Source: Synchiropus splendidus
Lineage: Eukaryota; Chordata; Actinopteri; Syngnathiformes; Callionymidae
Direction: 5' to 3'
Assembly (NCBI RefSeq): GCF_027744825.2
Contig: NC_071351.1
Coordinates: forward strand, 17,931,001-17,995,000
Length of the DNA stretch: 64,000 nucleotides
Both the position numbers and the translations under genes were made by a program. Shown here in pieces: positions 8,235 through 21,330 of the stretch. Below the pieces are notes generated by a model that saw nothing but the letters and a program-made list of their open reading frames with translations, was not told where the DNA came from and did no database searches. Every line of letters begins with the position of its first letter. Position 1 is the stretch's first letter.

Positions 8235-11171
8235 CCGGCGACAAACGCCAAATATAAAAATGTTGATAACTTTGGAAACACACTTCAGACAGGTTAGATA
8301 TGAGGTGCAACTACGAGAAAGACCCTATCTGCTATAGTGGGAGGTGAAAATTTCATGTTCTGAAGTTTCCCTGCAAAGTTATGGCACAATGCAGAAAACG
8401 CGTTTTCAGATTGAGATAAGGTCGATTCCGAAACGCCAAAAATAAAAATTTTGATAACTTTGGAAAAACACTTCAGACAGCTTAGATTTGATATGCAACT
8501 GCGAGAAAGACCCTTTCTGCTAGAGTGGGGTGTGAAAATTTCATGTTCTGAAGCTTCCCTGCAAAGTTATGCCACACAGCAGAAAACGCGTTTTCATCCT
8601 CAGATAAGGTCGATTCCGGAACGCCAAACATAAAAATGTTGATAACTTTGGAAAAACACTTTGATGTGCAACTACTAGAAAGACCCTTTCTGCTATAGTG
8701 GGAGGTGAAAATTTCATATTCTGAAGCTTCCCTGCCAAGTTATGGCACAATGCAGAAAAGACGTTTTCAGCCTGAGGTAAGGTCGATTCCGGAACGCCAA
8801 ACATAAAAATGTTGATAACTTTGGAAAAACACTTCAGACAGCTTAGATTTGATGTGCAACTACTAGAAAGACCCTTTCTTCTATAGTGGGTGATGAAAAT
8901 TCCATGTTCTGAAGCTTCCCTGCAAAGTTATGGCAGAATGGAGATAACGCACGCGTTTTCAGCCTGAGATAAGGTGGGTTCCCTAACGCCAAACATAAAG
9001 ATATTGATAACTTCGGAAAAACACTTCAGACAGCTTAGATTTGATCTGCAACTATGAAAAAGACCCTTGCTGCTAACGTGGGATGTGAAAATTTCATGTT
9101 CTGAAACTTGCCTGCTAAGTTATGGCACAATGCAGAAAACACGTTTTCAGCCTGAGGTAAGGTCGATTCCGGAACGCCAAACATAAAAATGTTGATAACT
9201 TTGGAAAAACACTTCAGACAGCTTAGATTTGATGTGCAACTACTAGAAAGACCCTTTCTTCTATAGTGGGTGATGAAAATTCCATGTTCTGAAGCTTCCC
9301 TGCAAAGTTATGGCACAATGAGTGAAACGCGTTTTCAGCTTGAGATAAGGTCGATTTTGGAACGCCAAACATAAAAAATGTTGATAACTTTGGAAACACA
9401 CTTCAGACAGCTGAGATTTGATGTGCAACTACTAGAAAGACCCTTTCAGCTATAGTGGGAGGTGAAAATTTGATGTTCTGAAGCTTCCCTGCAAAGTTTT
9501 GGCACAATGCAGAAAACCCGTTTTCAGCCTGAGATAAGGTGTGTTCCGGAACGCCAAACATAAAAATGTTGATAACTTTGGAAAGACACTTCAGACAGCC
9601 TAGATTTGATGTGCAACTACTAGAAAGACCCTTTCAGCTATAGTGGGAGGTGAAAATTTGATGTTCTGAAGCTTCACTGCAAAGTTTTGGCACAATCCAG
9701 AAAACACGTTTTCAGCCTGAGATATGGTGTGTTCCGGAACACCAAACATAAAAATGTTGAAAACTTTGGAAAAACACTTCAGACAGGTTAGATTTGATGT
9801 GCAACTGCTAGAAAGACCTTTTCTGCTATAGTGGGAGGTGAAAATTTCATGTTCTGAAGCTTCCCTGCAAAGTTATGGCACAATGCAGAAAACGCGTTTT
9901 CAGCCTGAGATAAGGTGGGTTCCGGAACGGCAAACATAAAAATGTTGATAACTTTGGAAAAACACTTTGATGTGCAACTACGAGAAAGACCCTTGCTGCT
10001 ATAGTGGGATATGAAAATTTCATGTTCTGAAGCTTCCCTGCCAAGTTATCGCACAATGCAGAAAACACGTTTTCAGCCGGAGATAAGGTGTGTTCCGGAA
10101 CGCCAAACATAAAAATGTTGAAAACTTTGGAAAAACACTTCAGACAGCTTAGATTTGATGTGCAACTGCTAGAAAGACCCTTTCTGATATATTGGCAGGT
10201 GAAAATTTAATGTTCTGAAGCTTCGCTGCAAAGTTATGGGACAATGCGTGAAACGCGTTTTCAGCCTGAGATAAGTTCGATTCCGGAACGCCAAACAATA
10301 AAATGTTGATAACTTTGGAAAAACACTTCAGACAGCTTAGATTTGATGTGCAACTACTAGAAAGACCCTTTCTGCTATAGTTGGAGGTGAAAATTTCATT
10401 TTCTGAAGCTTCCCTGCAAAGTTATGGCACATTGCAGAAAACGCATTTTCAGCCTGAGATAAGGTGGGTTCCGGAACGCCAAACATAAAAATGTTGATAA
10501 GTTTGAAAAAACACGTCAGACAGCGTAGATTTGATGTGCAACTACTAGAAAGACCCTTTCTGCTATAGTGGGATTTGAAAATTTCATATTCTGAAGCTTC
10601 CCTGCAAAGTTATGGCACAATGCAGAAAACACGTTTTCAGCCCGAGGTAAGGTTGATTCCGGAACGCCAAAGATAAAAATGTTGATAACTTTGGAAAAAC
10701 ACTTCAGACAGCTTAGATTTGATGTGCAACTACTAGAAAGACCCTTTCTACTATAGTGGGGAGCGAAATTTTCATGTTCTGAAGATTCCTTACAAAGTTA
10801 TGGCACAATGCAGAAAAGGCGTTTTCAATAAGGTGCGATCCGGAACACCAAACATAAAAATGTTGATAACTTTCGAAAAACACTTCAGGCAGCTTAGATT
10901 TGATGAACAACTACTAGAAAGACCCTTTCTGCAAGAGTGGTAATTGAAATTTTAATGTTCTGAAGATTCCCTGAGAGGGTATCGCACAAAGCACAAAACG
11001 GGTTTTCAGCCTGAGATAAGGTGGGTTTCGGAACGCCAAACATAAAAATGTTGATAACTTTCGAAAACACTTCAGACAGCTTTGATTTAATGTGCAACTA
11101 CTAGAAAGACCTTTTCTTCTATAGTGGGAGGTGAAAATGTCATGTTCTGAAGCTTCCCTGACAAGTTATGG
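8235..11171. repeat. Satellite array 1, ~187-bp monomer
   Basis: The phrase ACGCCAAACATAAAAATG recurs at about 8244, 8432, 8621, 8797, 8988, 9175, 9362, 9550 and so on, giving a ~187-bp period and roughly 15-16 head-to-tail copies. The monomer is AT-rich with conserved landmarks (GAAGCTTCCCTG, GAAAGACCCTTTC) and a perfect palindrome GAAAACGCGTTTTC in intact copies. Two monomers (near 8656 and 9963) share the same ~17-bp deletion, seven monomers apart, so blocks have been copied. The array ends abruptly inside a monomer at about 11171, where the 41-bp satellite begins. Short open frames here are repeat artefacts. A 150-200 bp AT-rich monomer is a size common for centromeric satellites, but function is unknown. 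Confidence 0.9.
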
Positions 11172-13263
11172 CAAAGTGGGCGGTGCGTCACGCCACCAAA
11201 TATGCTCATGAACAAAGTGGGCGTCACGTCACGGGCCCAAATATGGTAATGAGCAAAGTGGGCGGCGCGTTACGTGACCAAATATGGTAATGAGCAAAGA
11301 TGGCGGCCCGTCACGCTACGAAATATGGCAATGTATAAAGTGGGCGACGGGTCACTTGTCCAAATATGGTGATGCGCAAAGTAGGCGACAAGGTGGTTCG
11401 CACGTCATGCGACCAATTATGGTAATGAGTAAAGTGGGCGGCAAAGTGGGCGGCAAAATGGGCGGCGCGTGACGCCACCAAATATAATGAGCAAAGTGGG
11501 CGGCCCGTCACGCGACGAAATATGGTAATGAACAAAGTGGGCGACGCGTCATGGGACCATATATGGTTATGAGAAAAGTGGCTGGCACGTTACACGCAAA
11601 AAAACGGTAAAAAAAAACGGGTGGGCGGAGCGTCACCTGAGCAAATATGGTAATGACCAAAGTGGGCGGCAGTCACGTGACCAAATATGGTAGTGAACAA
11701 AGTGGGCGTCGCCTCACGCAACCAGATATGGTTATGACCAAGTGAACGGTGCGTTGAACGACCAAATATGGTAATGGGCAAAGTGGGCGGCAAAGTGGCC
11801 GGCGCGTCACACAACCAAATATGGCAATGAACAAAGTGGGTGGTGCGTCATGCGACCAAATATGGTAATGAGCAAAGTGGGCGGCACGTCACGAGACCGA
11901 ATATGGTAATGAGCAAAGTGGGCGGCGTGTCACGCGACCAAATATCTTAATGAACAAAGTGGGCCGTGCGTCATTTGACTAAATATGGATATGAGCAAAG
12001 TGGGCGGCAAAGTGGGCGATAAAGTGGGTGGCGCGTCACGCAACCAAAAACGGTAATGAGCAAAGTGGGCGGCGCGTCACCCTATCAAATATTATAATGA
12101 GCAAAGTGGGCACCGTGTCACGCCACCAAATATGGCAATGAACAAAGTGAGCGTCGCCTCAAGCAACTAGATATGATTATGAACAAAGTGAACGGCGCGT
12201 TGAACGACCAAATATGGTAATGCACAAAGTGGGCGGCAAAGTGGGCGGCGCGTCACGTGACCAAATACGGTAATGAGGAAAGTGGGCGGCCCTTCACACG
12301 ACCAAATATTGTAAGTAGCGAATTAGGCGGAGCGTCACACAACCAAATATGGTAATGAACAAAGGGGGCGGCGCGTCACACCAACAAATATGATGAAGAT
12401 CAAAATCGGGCGGCGCCTCACGCAACCAGATATGGTTATGAACAAAGGGAACGGCGCGTAGAACGACCAAATATGGTCATGAACAACATGGGCAGCGCAT
12501 GACGCCACCAAATATGGTAATGAGCAAAGTGGACGGCGTGTCACGCGACCACATATTGTAATGAGCAAAGTAGGCGGAACATTACACAACGAAATTTTGT
12601 AATGAACAACGAGGATGGCGCGTCACGCGACCAAATATGGTAATGAACAACATGGGCGACAGGTCACACGACCAAATATGGTAATGAGAAAAGTGGACGG
12701 CGCGTCATGCGACCAAATATGGTAATGAGCAAAGTGGGCGGCGCGTCACACAACCAAATATGGCAATGAACAAAGTGGGCGGCGCGTCACGGGGCCAATT
12801 ATGGTAAAGAGCAAAGTGGGCGGTGAGTCAAGCGACCAAATATGGTAATGAACAACGCGGGCTGCCGTCACGTGACTAAATATGGTAAAGAACAAAGTGG
12901 GCGGTGCGTCACGTGATCAAATATGTCAATGAACAAAGTGGGCATCGCCTCACGCAATCAGATTTGGTTATGAGCAAAGTGAACGGTCCGTTGAACGACC
13001 AAATATGGTAATGCCCAAAGTTGGCGGCAAAGTGGGTCGCGTGTCACGTGACCAAATTTGGAAATGAACAAAGTGGGCGGCGCGTTACGGGACCAGATGT
13101 GACAATGAACAAAGTGGGCGGCCGTCACTTGACCAAATATGTTAATGAATAAAGTGGGCGGCGTGTCACGTGACCAAATATGGTAAAGAACAAAGCGGGC
13201 GTCGCCTCACGCAACGAGATATGGTTATGACCAAGTGAACGGGGCGTTGAATGACCAAATATG

Positions 13264-13321
13264 GTAATGCACAAAGTGGGCGGCAAAGTGGGCGGCAAAG
13301 TGGGCGGCAAAGTGGGCGGCG
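13264..13321. repeat. Nested 12-bp expansion inside satellite 2 (four copies)
   Basis: Four consecutive GCAAAGTGGGCG-type 12-mers replace the single copy found in a normal monomer. Similar expansions lie at about 14140-14195, 20708-20763, 21255-21330 and 26305-26350. The 12-mer is an internal part of the 41-bp unit, so a second, shorter slippage process acts within the array. Confidence 0.85.
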
Positions 13322-16300
13322 CGTCACACAACCAAATATGGCAATGAACAAAGTGGGCGGTGCGTCATGCGACCAAATATGGTAATGACCAAAGTGGGCG
13401 GCACGTCACGTGACCGAATATGGTAATGAGCAAAGTGGGCGGCGTGTCACGCGACCAAATATCTTAATGAACAAAGTGGGTGGCGCGTCACTTGACTAAA
13501 TATGGTAATTAGCAAAGTGGGCGTCAAAGTGGGCGGCAAAGTGGGTGGCGCGTCATGCGACCAAAAACGGTAATGAGCAAAGTGGATTACACGTTGCCTG
13601 ACCAAATATGGTAATGAACAAAATAGGCGGCGCATCACGCAACCAGATATGGTAATGAGCAAAGTGGGCGGCGCGTCACGATATAACATATTATAATGAG
13701 CAAAGTGGGCGGCGTGTCACGCGACCAAATATGGCAATGAACAAAGTGGGCGTCGCCTTAAGCAACCAGATATGATTATGAGCAAAGTGAACCGCCCGTT
13801 GAACGACCAAATATGGTATTACACAAAGTGGACGGCAAAGTGGGCGGCAAAGTGGGCGGCGCGTCACGCGACCAAATATGGTAATGAGCAAAGTGTGCGG
13901 CGCGTCACGCGACCAAATATGGTAATGAGGAAAGTGTGGGGCGCGTTACGCAACCAAATATTGTAAGTAGCGAAGTAGTCGGAGCGTCACACAACCAAAC
14001 ATGGTAATGAACAAAGTGGGCGGCGCGTCACACGACCATATATGATGAAGATCAAAATCGGGCGGCGTGTCACCCAACCAGATATGGTTATGAGCAAAGG
14101 GAACGGCGCGTTGATCGACCAAATATTGTAATGCGCAAAGTGGGGGCCAAAGTGGTCGGCAAAGTGGCCGGCAAAGTGGGCGGCAAAGTGGGCGGCTCGT
14201 CACACAACCAAATATGGCAATGAACAAAGTGGGCGGTGAGTCATGCGACCAAATATGGTAATGAGCAAAGTGGGCGGCACGTCAAGCGACCGAAGATGAT
14301 AATGAGGAAAGTGGGTGGCGCGTCACGTGACCAAATATGGTAAATAACAAAGTGGGCGTTGCCTCACGCAATCAGATATGGTTATGAGCAAAGTGAACGG
14401 CCCGTTGAACGACCAAATATGGTAATGCCCAGAGTGGGCGGCAAAGTGGGCGGCAAAGTGGTTTGCGCGTCACATGACCAAATTTGGTAATGAACAAAGA
14501 GGGCGGAAAATCACGCAACCAAATATAGTAATGATCAAAGTGGGTGGCGCATCACGCGACCAAATATGGTAATGACCAAAGTGGGCGGCCGTCACGTGAC
14601 AAAATATGGTAATGAACAAAGTGGGCCGCGCGTCACGCGACCAAATATGGTAGTGAACAAAGTCGGCGGCCGTCACTTGTCCAAATATGATAATGAACAA
14701 AGTGGGCGTCGCCTCACGCAACCTGATATGGTTATGACCAAGTGAACGGTGTGCTGAATGACCAAATATGGTAATGGGCAAAGTGGGCGGCAGGTCACTT
14801 GACCAAAAATGGGTATGAGCAAATTGGACGGCAAAGTGGGGTGCGTGTCAAGCAACCAAATATTGTAATGAAAAAAGTGGGCGGCACATCACGCGACCAA
14901 CTATGGTAATGAACAAAGTGTGCTGCCTGTCACGCGACCAAATATGGTCATGAACAAAGTGGGCGGCACGTCACGTGACCAAATATGGTCATGAACAACG
15001 TGGGCGGCTGCCACGTGACTAAATATGGCAATGAACAAAGTGGGTGGCGCGTCACTTGACCAAATACGGTAAAGAACAAAGTGGTTAGCGCGTCCCGTTA
15101 CCAAATATGTCAAAGAACAAAGTGGGCGTCTGCTGACGCAATCAGATATGGTTTTGAACAAAGTGAACGTCACGTTGATCGACCAAATATGGCAATGCGC
15201 AAAGTGTGCGGCAAAATGTGCGGCAAAATGTGCGGCAAAGTGGGCCGCGCGTCACGCAACCCAATATATTAATGACCAAAGTGGCCGGCGCGTCACTTGT
15301 CTAAATATGGTAATGAGCAAAGTGGGCGGCGCATGACGCAACCAGATATGGTCATGGGCAAAGTGGGCGCCGCGTCACTCTATCAAAAATTATAATGAGC
15401 AAAGTGGGCGGCGTGTCACACGACCAAATATGGCAATGAACAAAGTGGGCGTCCCCTCAAGCAACCAGATAAGATGATGAGCAAAGTGTACGGCGCATTG
15501 AACGACCAAATATGGTCATGCACAATGTGGGCGGCAAAGTGGGCGGCGCGTCACGCAACAAAACATGGCAATGAACAAAGTGGGCGGTGCGTCATGCGAC
15601 AAAATATGGTAATGAGCAATGTGGGCGGCGGGTCACGCGACCAAATAACTTAATGAACAAAGTGGGCACCGAGTCACTTGACTAAATATGGTAATGAGCA
15701 AAGTGGGCGGCACATTGCGTGACCAAATATGGCAATGGACAAAGTAGGCAGCGCATGACGCAACCAGATATGGTCATGGGCAAAGTGGGCGTCCCCTCAA
15801 GCAACCAGATAAGATGATGAGCAAAGTGTACGGCGCATTGAACGACCAAATATGGTCATGCACAAAGTGGGCGGCAAAGTGGGCGGCGCGTCACACGACA
15901 AAATATGGTAATGAGCAAAGTGGGCGGTGCGTCACGCGACCAAATATGGTAATATGGTAATGAGCAAAGTGGGTGGCGCGTCACGCGACCAAATACAGTA
16001 AGTAGCGAAGTAGGCGGAGCGTCACTCAACCAAATATGGTAATGAGCAAAGTGGGCCCCGCGTCACGCCACCAAATATGATAATGAGAAAAGTGGGCGCC
16101 GCGTCAAGCGACCAAATATGGTAATGAACAACGTGGGTGGAGCGTCACGCGACCACATATGGTGATAAACAAAGTGGGGGGCGCGTCACGCCACCAAATA
16201 TGGTAAAGAACAAAGTGGGCGGCGCATCACGCGACCAAATATGGTAATGAGCATAGTGGGCGGCGCGTCACGCGACCAAATATTGTGATGAGCAAAGTAG

Positions 16301-17199
16301 CCGGAGCGTCACACAACCAAATATGGTGATGGACAACGTGGGCGGCGTGTCAAACGAGCAAATTTGGTAATGAACAAAGAGGGCGGGGGGTCACTCGACC
16401 AAATATGGTAATGAGCAAAGTGGGCGGCGCATCACGTGACCACATATTGTAATGAGCAAAGTAAGCGTAGCGTCAAACAACCAAATATGGTAATGAACAA
16501 AGTGAGGGCCGCATCACGTGACCAAATATGGTCCTGAGAAAAGATGGTTGCAAAGTGGGCGGAGCTTCACACTACCAAATATGGCAATGAACAACGACGG
16601 TGGGGCGTCATGCGACCAAATATGGAAATGAGCAATGGGGGCGGAGCGTCACACAACCAAATATGGCAATGAACAAAGTGGGCGGCGCGTCACGCGACCA
16701 AATATGGTGATAAACAAAGTGGGCGGTGCGTCTCGCCACCAAATATGGTAAAGAACAAAGTGGACGGCGAGTCATGTGACCAAATATGGTTGTGAGAATA
16801 GATGGCGGCAAAGTGGGCGTCGCGTCACGCGACCAAAAATGGTTTTGAGCAAAGTGGGCAACGTGTCACGTGGCCATATATTGTAATGAGCAAAGTAGGC
16901 GGAGCGTCACACAACCAAATATGGTAAGCAACAAAGTGGGCGGCGCGTCACGCGACGAAATATGGTCGTGAGAAAACATGGCCGCCTCGTGGGCAGAGCT
17001 TCACACGATGAAATATGGCAATGAACAAAGAGGGCGGGGCGTCACGCGACGAAATATGGAAATGTGTAAAGGGGGCGGAGCGTCACATAACCAAATATGG
17101 CAATGAAAACAGTGGCCGGCGCGTCACGCGACCAAATATTGTGATAAACAAAGTGGATGGCGCGTCACCACACCAAATATGGTAAAGAACAAAGTGGGC

Positions 17200-20100
17200 G
17201 GCGAGTCACGCGAACAAATATGGTCGTGAGAATAGATGGCCGCAAAGTGGGTGGTGCGTCACGCGACCAGATATGGTAATGAGCATAGTGGGCGGCGCGT
17301 CACGCGACCAAATATTGTAATGAGCAAAGTAGGCAGTGCGTCACACAACCAAATTTGGTAATGAACAACGTGGGCGGCGCGTCACACGACCAAATTTGGT
17401 AATGATAAACATGGGCGGCGAGTCAAACAACCAAATATATTAATGAACAAAGAGGGCGGCGCGTCACGTGACCAAATATGGTGATGAACAAAGTAGGTCC
17501 CGCATCACGCGACCAAATATGGTAATGAGCAAAGTGGTCCGAGCGTCACACAAACAAATATGATAATGAACAAAGTGGGCGGCGCGTCACGCGGCCAAAT
17601 ATGGTAATGAGCAAAGTGGGCAGAGCGTCACACAACCAAATGTGGTAACGAACAAAGTGGGCGGCGCGTCACGCGGCCAAATATGGTCGCGACAGAAGAT
17701 GGCGGCAAAGTGGGCGGAGTTTCACACGACGAAGTATGGCAATGAACAAAGAGGGCGGGGCGTCACACGGCCAAATATGGAAATGAGTAAAGGGGGCGGA
17801 GAGTGACACAACGAAATATGGTAATGAACAACGTGGGCGGCGCGTCACACGACGAAATTTGGTAATGATCAACATGGGCGGCGCGTCACACAACCAAATA
17901 TGGTATTGAACAAAATGGGCGGCGCGTCACGCGACCAAATATTGTAATGAGCAAAGTAGGCGGAGCGTCACACAACCAAATATGGTAATGAAAAAAGTGG
18001 GCGGAGCATCACGCGACCAAATATGCAGTGAGAAAAGATGGCGGCAAAGTGGGCGGAACTTTACCCGACCAAATATGGCAATGAACAAAGAGGGTGGGGC
18101 GTCACGCGACCAAATATGGAATTGAGCAAAGGGGGCGGAGCGTGACACAACCAAATATGACAATGAACACAGTGGGCGGTGCGTCACGCGACCAAATATG
18201 GTGATAAACAAAGTGGGCGGCGCGTCACGCCTCCAAATGTGGTAAAGAATAAAGTGGGCGGCGAGTCACCCGACCAAATATGGTAGTGAGAATTCATGGC
18301 CGCAAAGTGGGCAGCGCGTCACCCGACCAAATATGGTAATGAGCATAGTGGGCGGCGCGTCACGCGACCAAATATTGTAATGAGTAAAGTAGGCAGAGCG
18401 TCACACAACCAAATATGGTAATAGACAACGTGGGTGGCGTGTCACACGACCAAATTTGGCAATGAACAACATGGGCGGCGCGTCAAACAACCAAATATGC
18501 TCGTGAGAAAAGATGGCGGCAAAGTGGGCGGAGCTTCACACGACAAAATATGGCAATGAACAAAGAGGGTGGGGCGTCATGCGGCCAAATATGGTCGAGT
18601 GAAAAGATGGCGACAAAGTGGGCGGAGCTTCACACGACGAAGTATGGCAATGAACAAAGAGGGTGGGGCGTCACATGGCCAAATATGGAAATGAGTAAAG
18701 GGGGCGGAGCGTGACACAAAGAAATATCGTAATGAACAACGTGGGCTGCGCGTCACACGACCAAATTTGGTAATGATCAACATGGGCGGCGCGTTACACA
18801 ACCAAATATGGTATTGAACAAAATGGGCGGGGCGTCACGCGACCAAATATTTTATTGACTAAAGTAGGCGGAGCGTCACACAACCAAATATGGTAATGAA
18901 CAACGTGGGCGGCGCGTCACACGACCAAATTTGGTAAAGAACAACATCGGCGGCGAGTCACACAACCAAATATAGTAATGAACAAAGAGGGCGGCGCGTC
19001 ACGTGACCAAATATTGTAATGAGCAAAGTAGGCGGAGCTTCACACAACCAAATATGGTAATGAATAAAGTGGGCGGAGCATCACGCGACCAAATATGTTC
19101 GTGAGAAAAGATGGCGGCAAAGTGGGCGGAGCTTTACACGACGAAATATGGCAATGAACAAAGAGGGTGGGGCGTCACGCGACCAAATATGGTGATAAAC
19201 AAAGTTGGCGGCGCGTCACGCCTCCAAATGTGGTAAAGAATAAAGTGGGCGGCGAGTCACGCGACCAAATATGGTAGTGAGAATTCATGGCCGCAAAGTG
19301 GGCAGCGCGTCACGCGACCAAATATGGTAATGAGCATAGTGGGCGGCGCGTCACGCGACCAAATATTGTAATGAGTAAAGTAGGCAGAGCGTCACACAAC
19401 CAAATATGGTAATGGACAACGTGGGTGGCGCGTCACACGACCAAATTTGGCAATGAACAACATGGGCGGCGAGTCAAACAACCAAATATGCTCGTGAGAA
19501 AAGAGAGAAAAAAGAAATATCGTAATGAACAACGTGGGCTGCGCGTCACACGACCAAATTTGGTAATGATCAACATGGGCGGCGCGTTACACAACCAAAT
19601 ATGGTATTGAACAAAATGGGCGGCGCGTCACGCGACCAAATATTGTAATGGCTAAAGTAGGCGGAGCGTCACACAACCAAATATGGTCATGAACAACATG
19701 GGCGGCGCGTCACACGACCAAATTTGGTAAAGAACAACATGGGCGGCGAGTCACACAACCAAATATAGTAATGAACAAAGAGGGCGGCGCGTCACGTGAC
19801 CAAATATTGTAATGAGCAAAGTAGGCGAAGCTTCACACAACCAAATATGGTAATGAATAAAGTGGGCGGAGCATCACGCGACCAAATATGTTCGTGAGAA
19901 AAGATGGCGGCAAAGTGGGCGGAGCTTTACACGACGAAATATGGCAATGAACAAAGAGGGTGGGGCGTCACGCGACCAAATATGGAAATGAGTAAAGGGG
20001 GCGGAGCGTGACACAACCAATTATGGCAATGAACACAGTGGGCGGTGCGTCACGCGACCAAATATGGTGATAAACAAAGTGGGCGGCGCGTCACGCCACC

Positions 20101-20850
20101 AAATATGGTAAATAACAAAGTGGGCGGCGAGTCACTCGACCAAATATGGTAGTGAGAATAAATGCAGGCAAAGTGGTCGGCGGGTCACGCGACCAAATTT
20201 GGTAATGATCAACATGGGCGGTGAGTCACACAACCAAATATGCTCGTGAGAAACGATGGCGGCAAAGTGGGCGGAGCTTCACACGACGAAATATGGCAAT
20301 GAACAAAGAGGGTGGGGCGTCATGCGACCAAATATGGAAATGAGTAAAGGGGGCGGAGCGTGACACAACCAAATATGCCAATGAACACAGTGGGCGGCAC
20401 GTCACGCGACCAAATATGGTGATAAAGAAAGTGGGCGGCGCGTCACGCCACCAAATATGGTAATGAACAAAGTCGGTCCCGCGTCACGCGACCAAATATG
20501 GTAATGAGCAAAGTGGGCGGCGCGTCACGCCAAAAAATATGGTAATGAGCAAAGTGGGCGGCGCGTCACGCGACCAAATATTGTAATGAGCAAAGTAGGC
20601 GGTGCGTCACAAAACCAAATATGGTATTGAACAACGTGGGCGGCGCGTCACACGACCAAATATGGTAATGATCAACATGGTCGGCGCGACACACAACCAA
20701 ATATGGTAATGCACAAAGTGGGCGGCAAAGTGGGCGGCAAAGTGGGCGGCAAAGTGGGCGGCGCGTCACGCGACCAATTATGGTAATGAGCAAAGTGGGC
20801 GGCGCGTCACATGACCAAACATGGCAATGAGGAAAGTGGGCGGTGCGTCA
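17200..20850. repeat. Large duplicated satellite block, copy 1
   Basis: Monomer-variant order in this block recurs downstream. Landmarks at 17669, 17927 and 18577 reappear at 23576, 23834 and 24484, a constant shift of 5907 bp. The marker AGAAAACATGGC with its TTCACACGATG neighbour occurs at about 16971, 22620 and 27018, so related blocks begin three times. A smaller internal repeat of about 985 bp (24 monomers) is visible near 18200 and 19190. Confidence 0.8.
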
Positions 20851-21254
20851 CGCGACCAAATATTGTAAGTAGAGAATAAGGCTGAGCGTCACACAACCAA
20901 ATATGGTAATGAACAAAGTGGGCGGCGCGTCACACCAACAAATGTGATGAAGATCAAAATCGGGCGGCGCCTCACGCAACCAGATATGGTTATGAGCAAA
21001 GGGAATGGCGCGTTGAACGACCAAATATGTTAATACGCAATATGGGCTGCAAAGTGGGCGGCGCGTCACACAACCAAATATGGCAATGAACAAAGTGCGT
21101 CGGTGCGTCATGAGACCAAATATGGTAATGAGCAAAGTGGACGGCACGTCACGCGACCGAATATGGTAATAAGCAAGGCGGGCGGCGCGTCACACGACCA
21201 AATATCTTAATTAACAAAGTGGGCGGCGCATCACTTGACTAAATATGGTTATGA

Positions 21255-21330
21255 GCAAAGTGGGCGGCAAAGTGGGCGGCAAAGTGGGCGGCAAAGTGGG
21301 CGGCAAAGTGGGCGGCAAAGTGGGCGGCGT
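21255..21330. repeat. Nested 12-bp expansion inside satellite 2 (six copies)
   Basis: The longest uninterrupted run of the AAAGTGGGCGGC 12-mer in the window, six copies, followed by a second run at about 21360-21405. It creates a locally G-rich plus strand. Confidence 0.85.

Noticed and set aside
8451..11097. Open frames of 60-87 codons in the 187-bp satellite
   Set aside because: Each is a copy of the same monomer read on the minus strand; near-identical peptides start in several monomers.
8235..11171. CENP-B box in satellite 1
   Set aside because: I looked for a YTTCGTTGGAARCGGGA-like 17-mer and found only loose partial resemblance (CTTTGGAAAAACAC); not supported.
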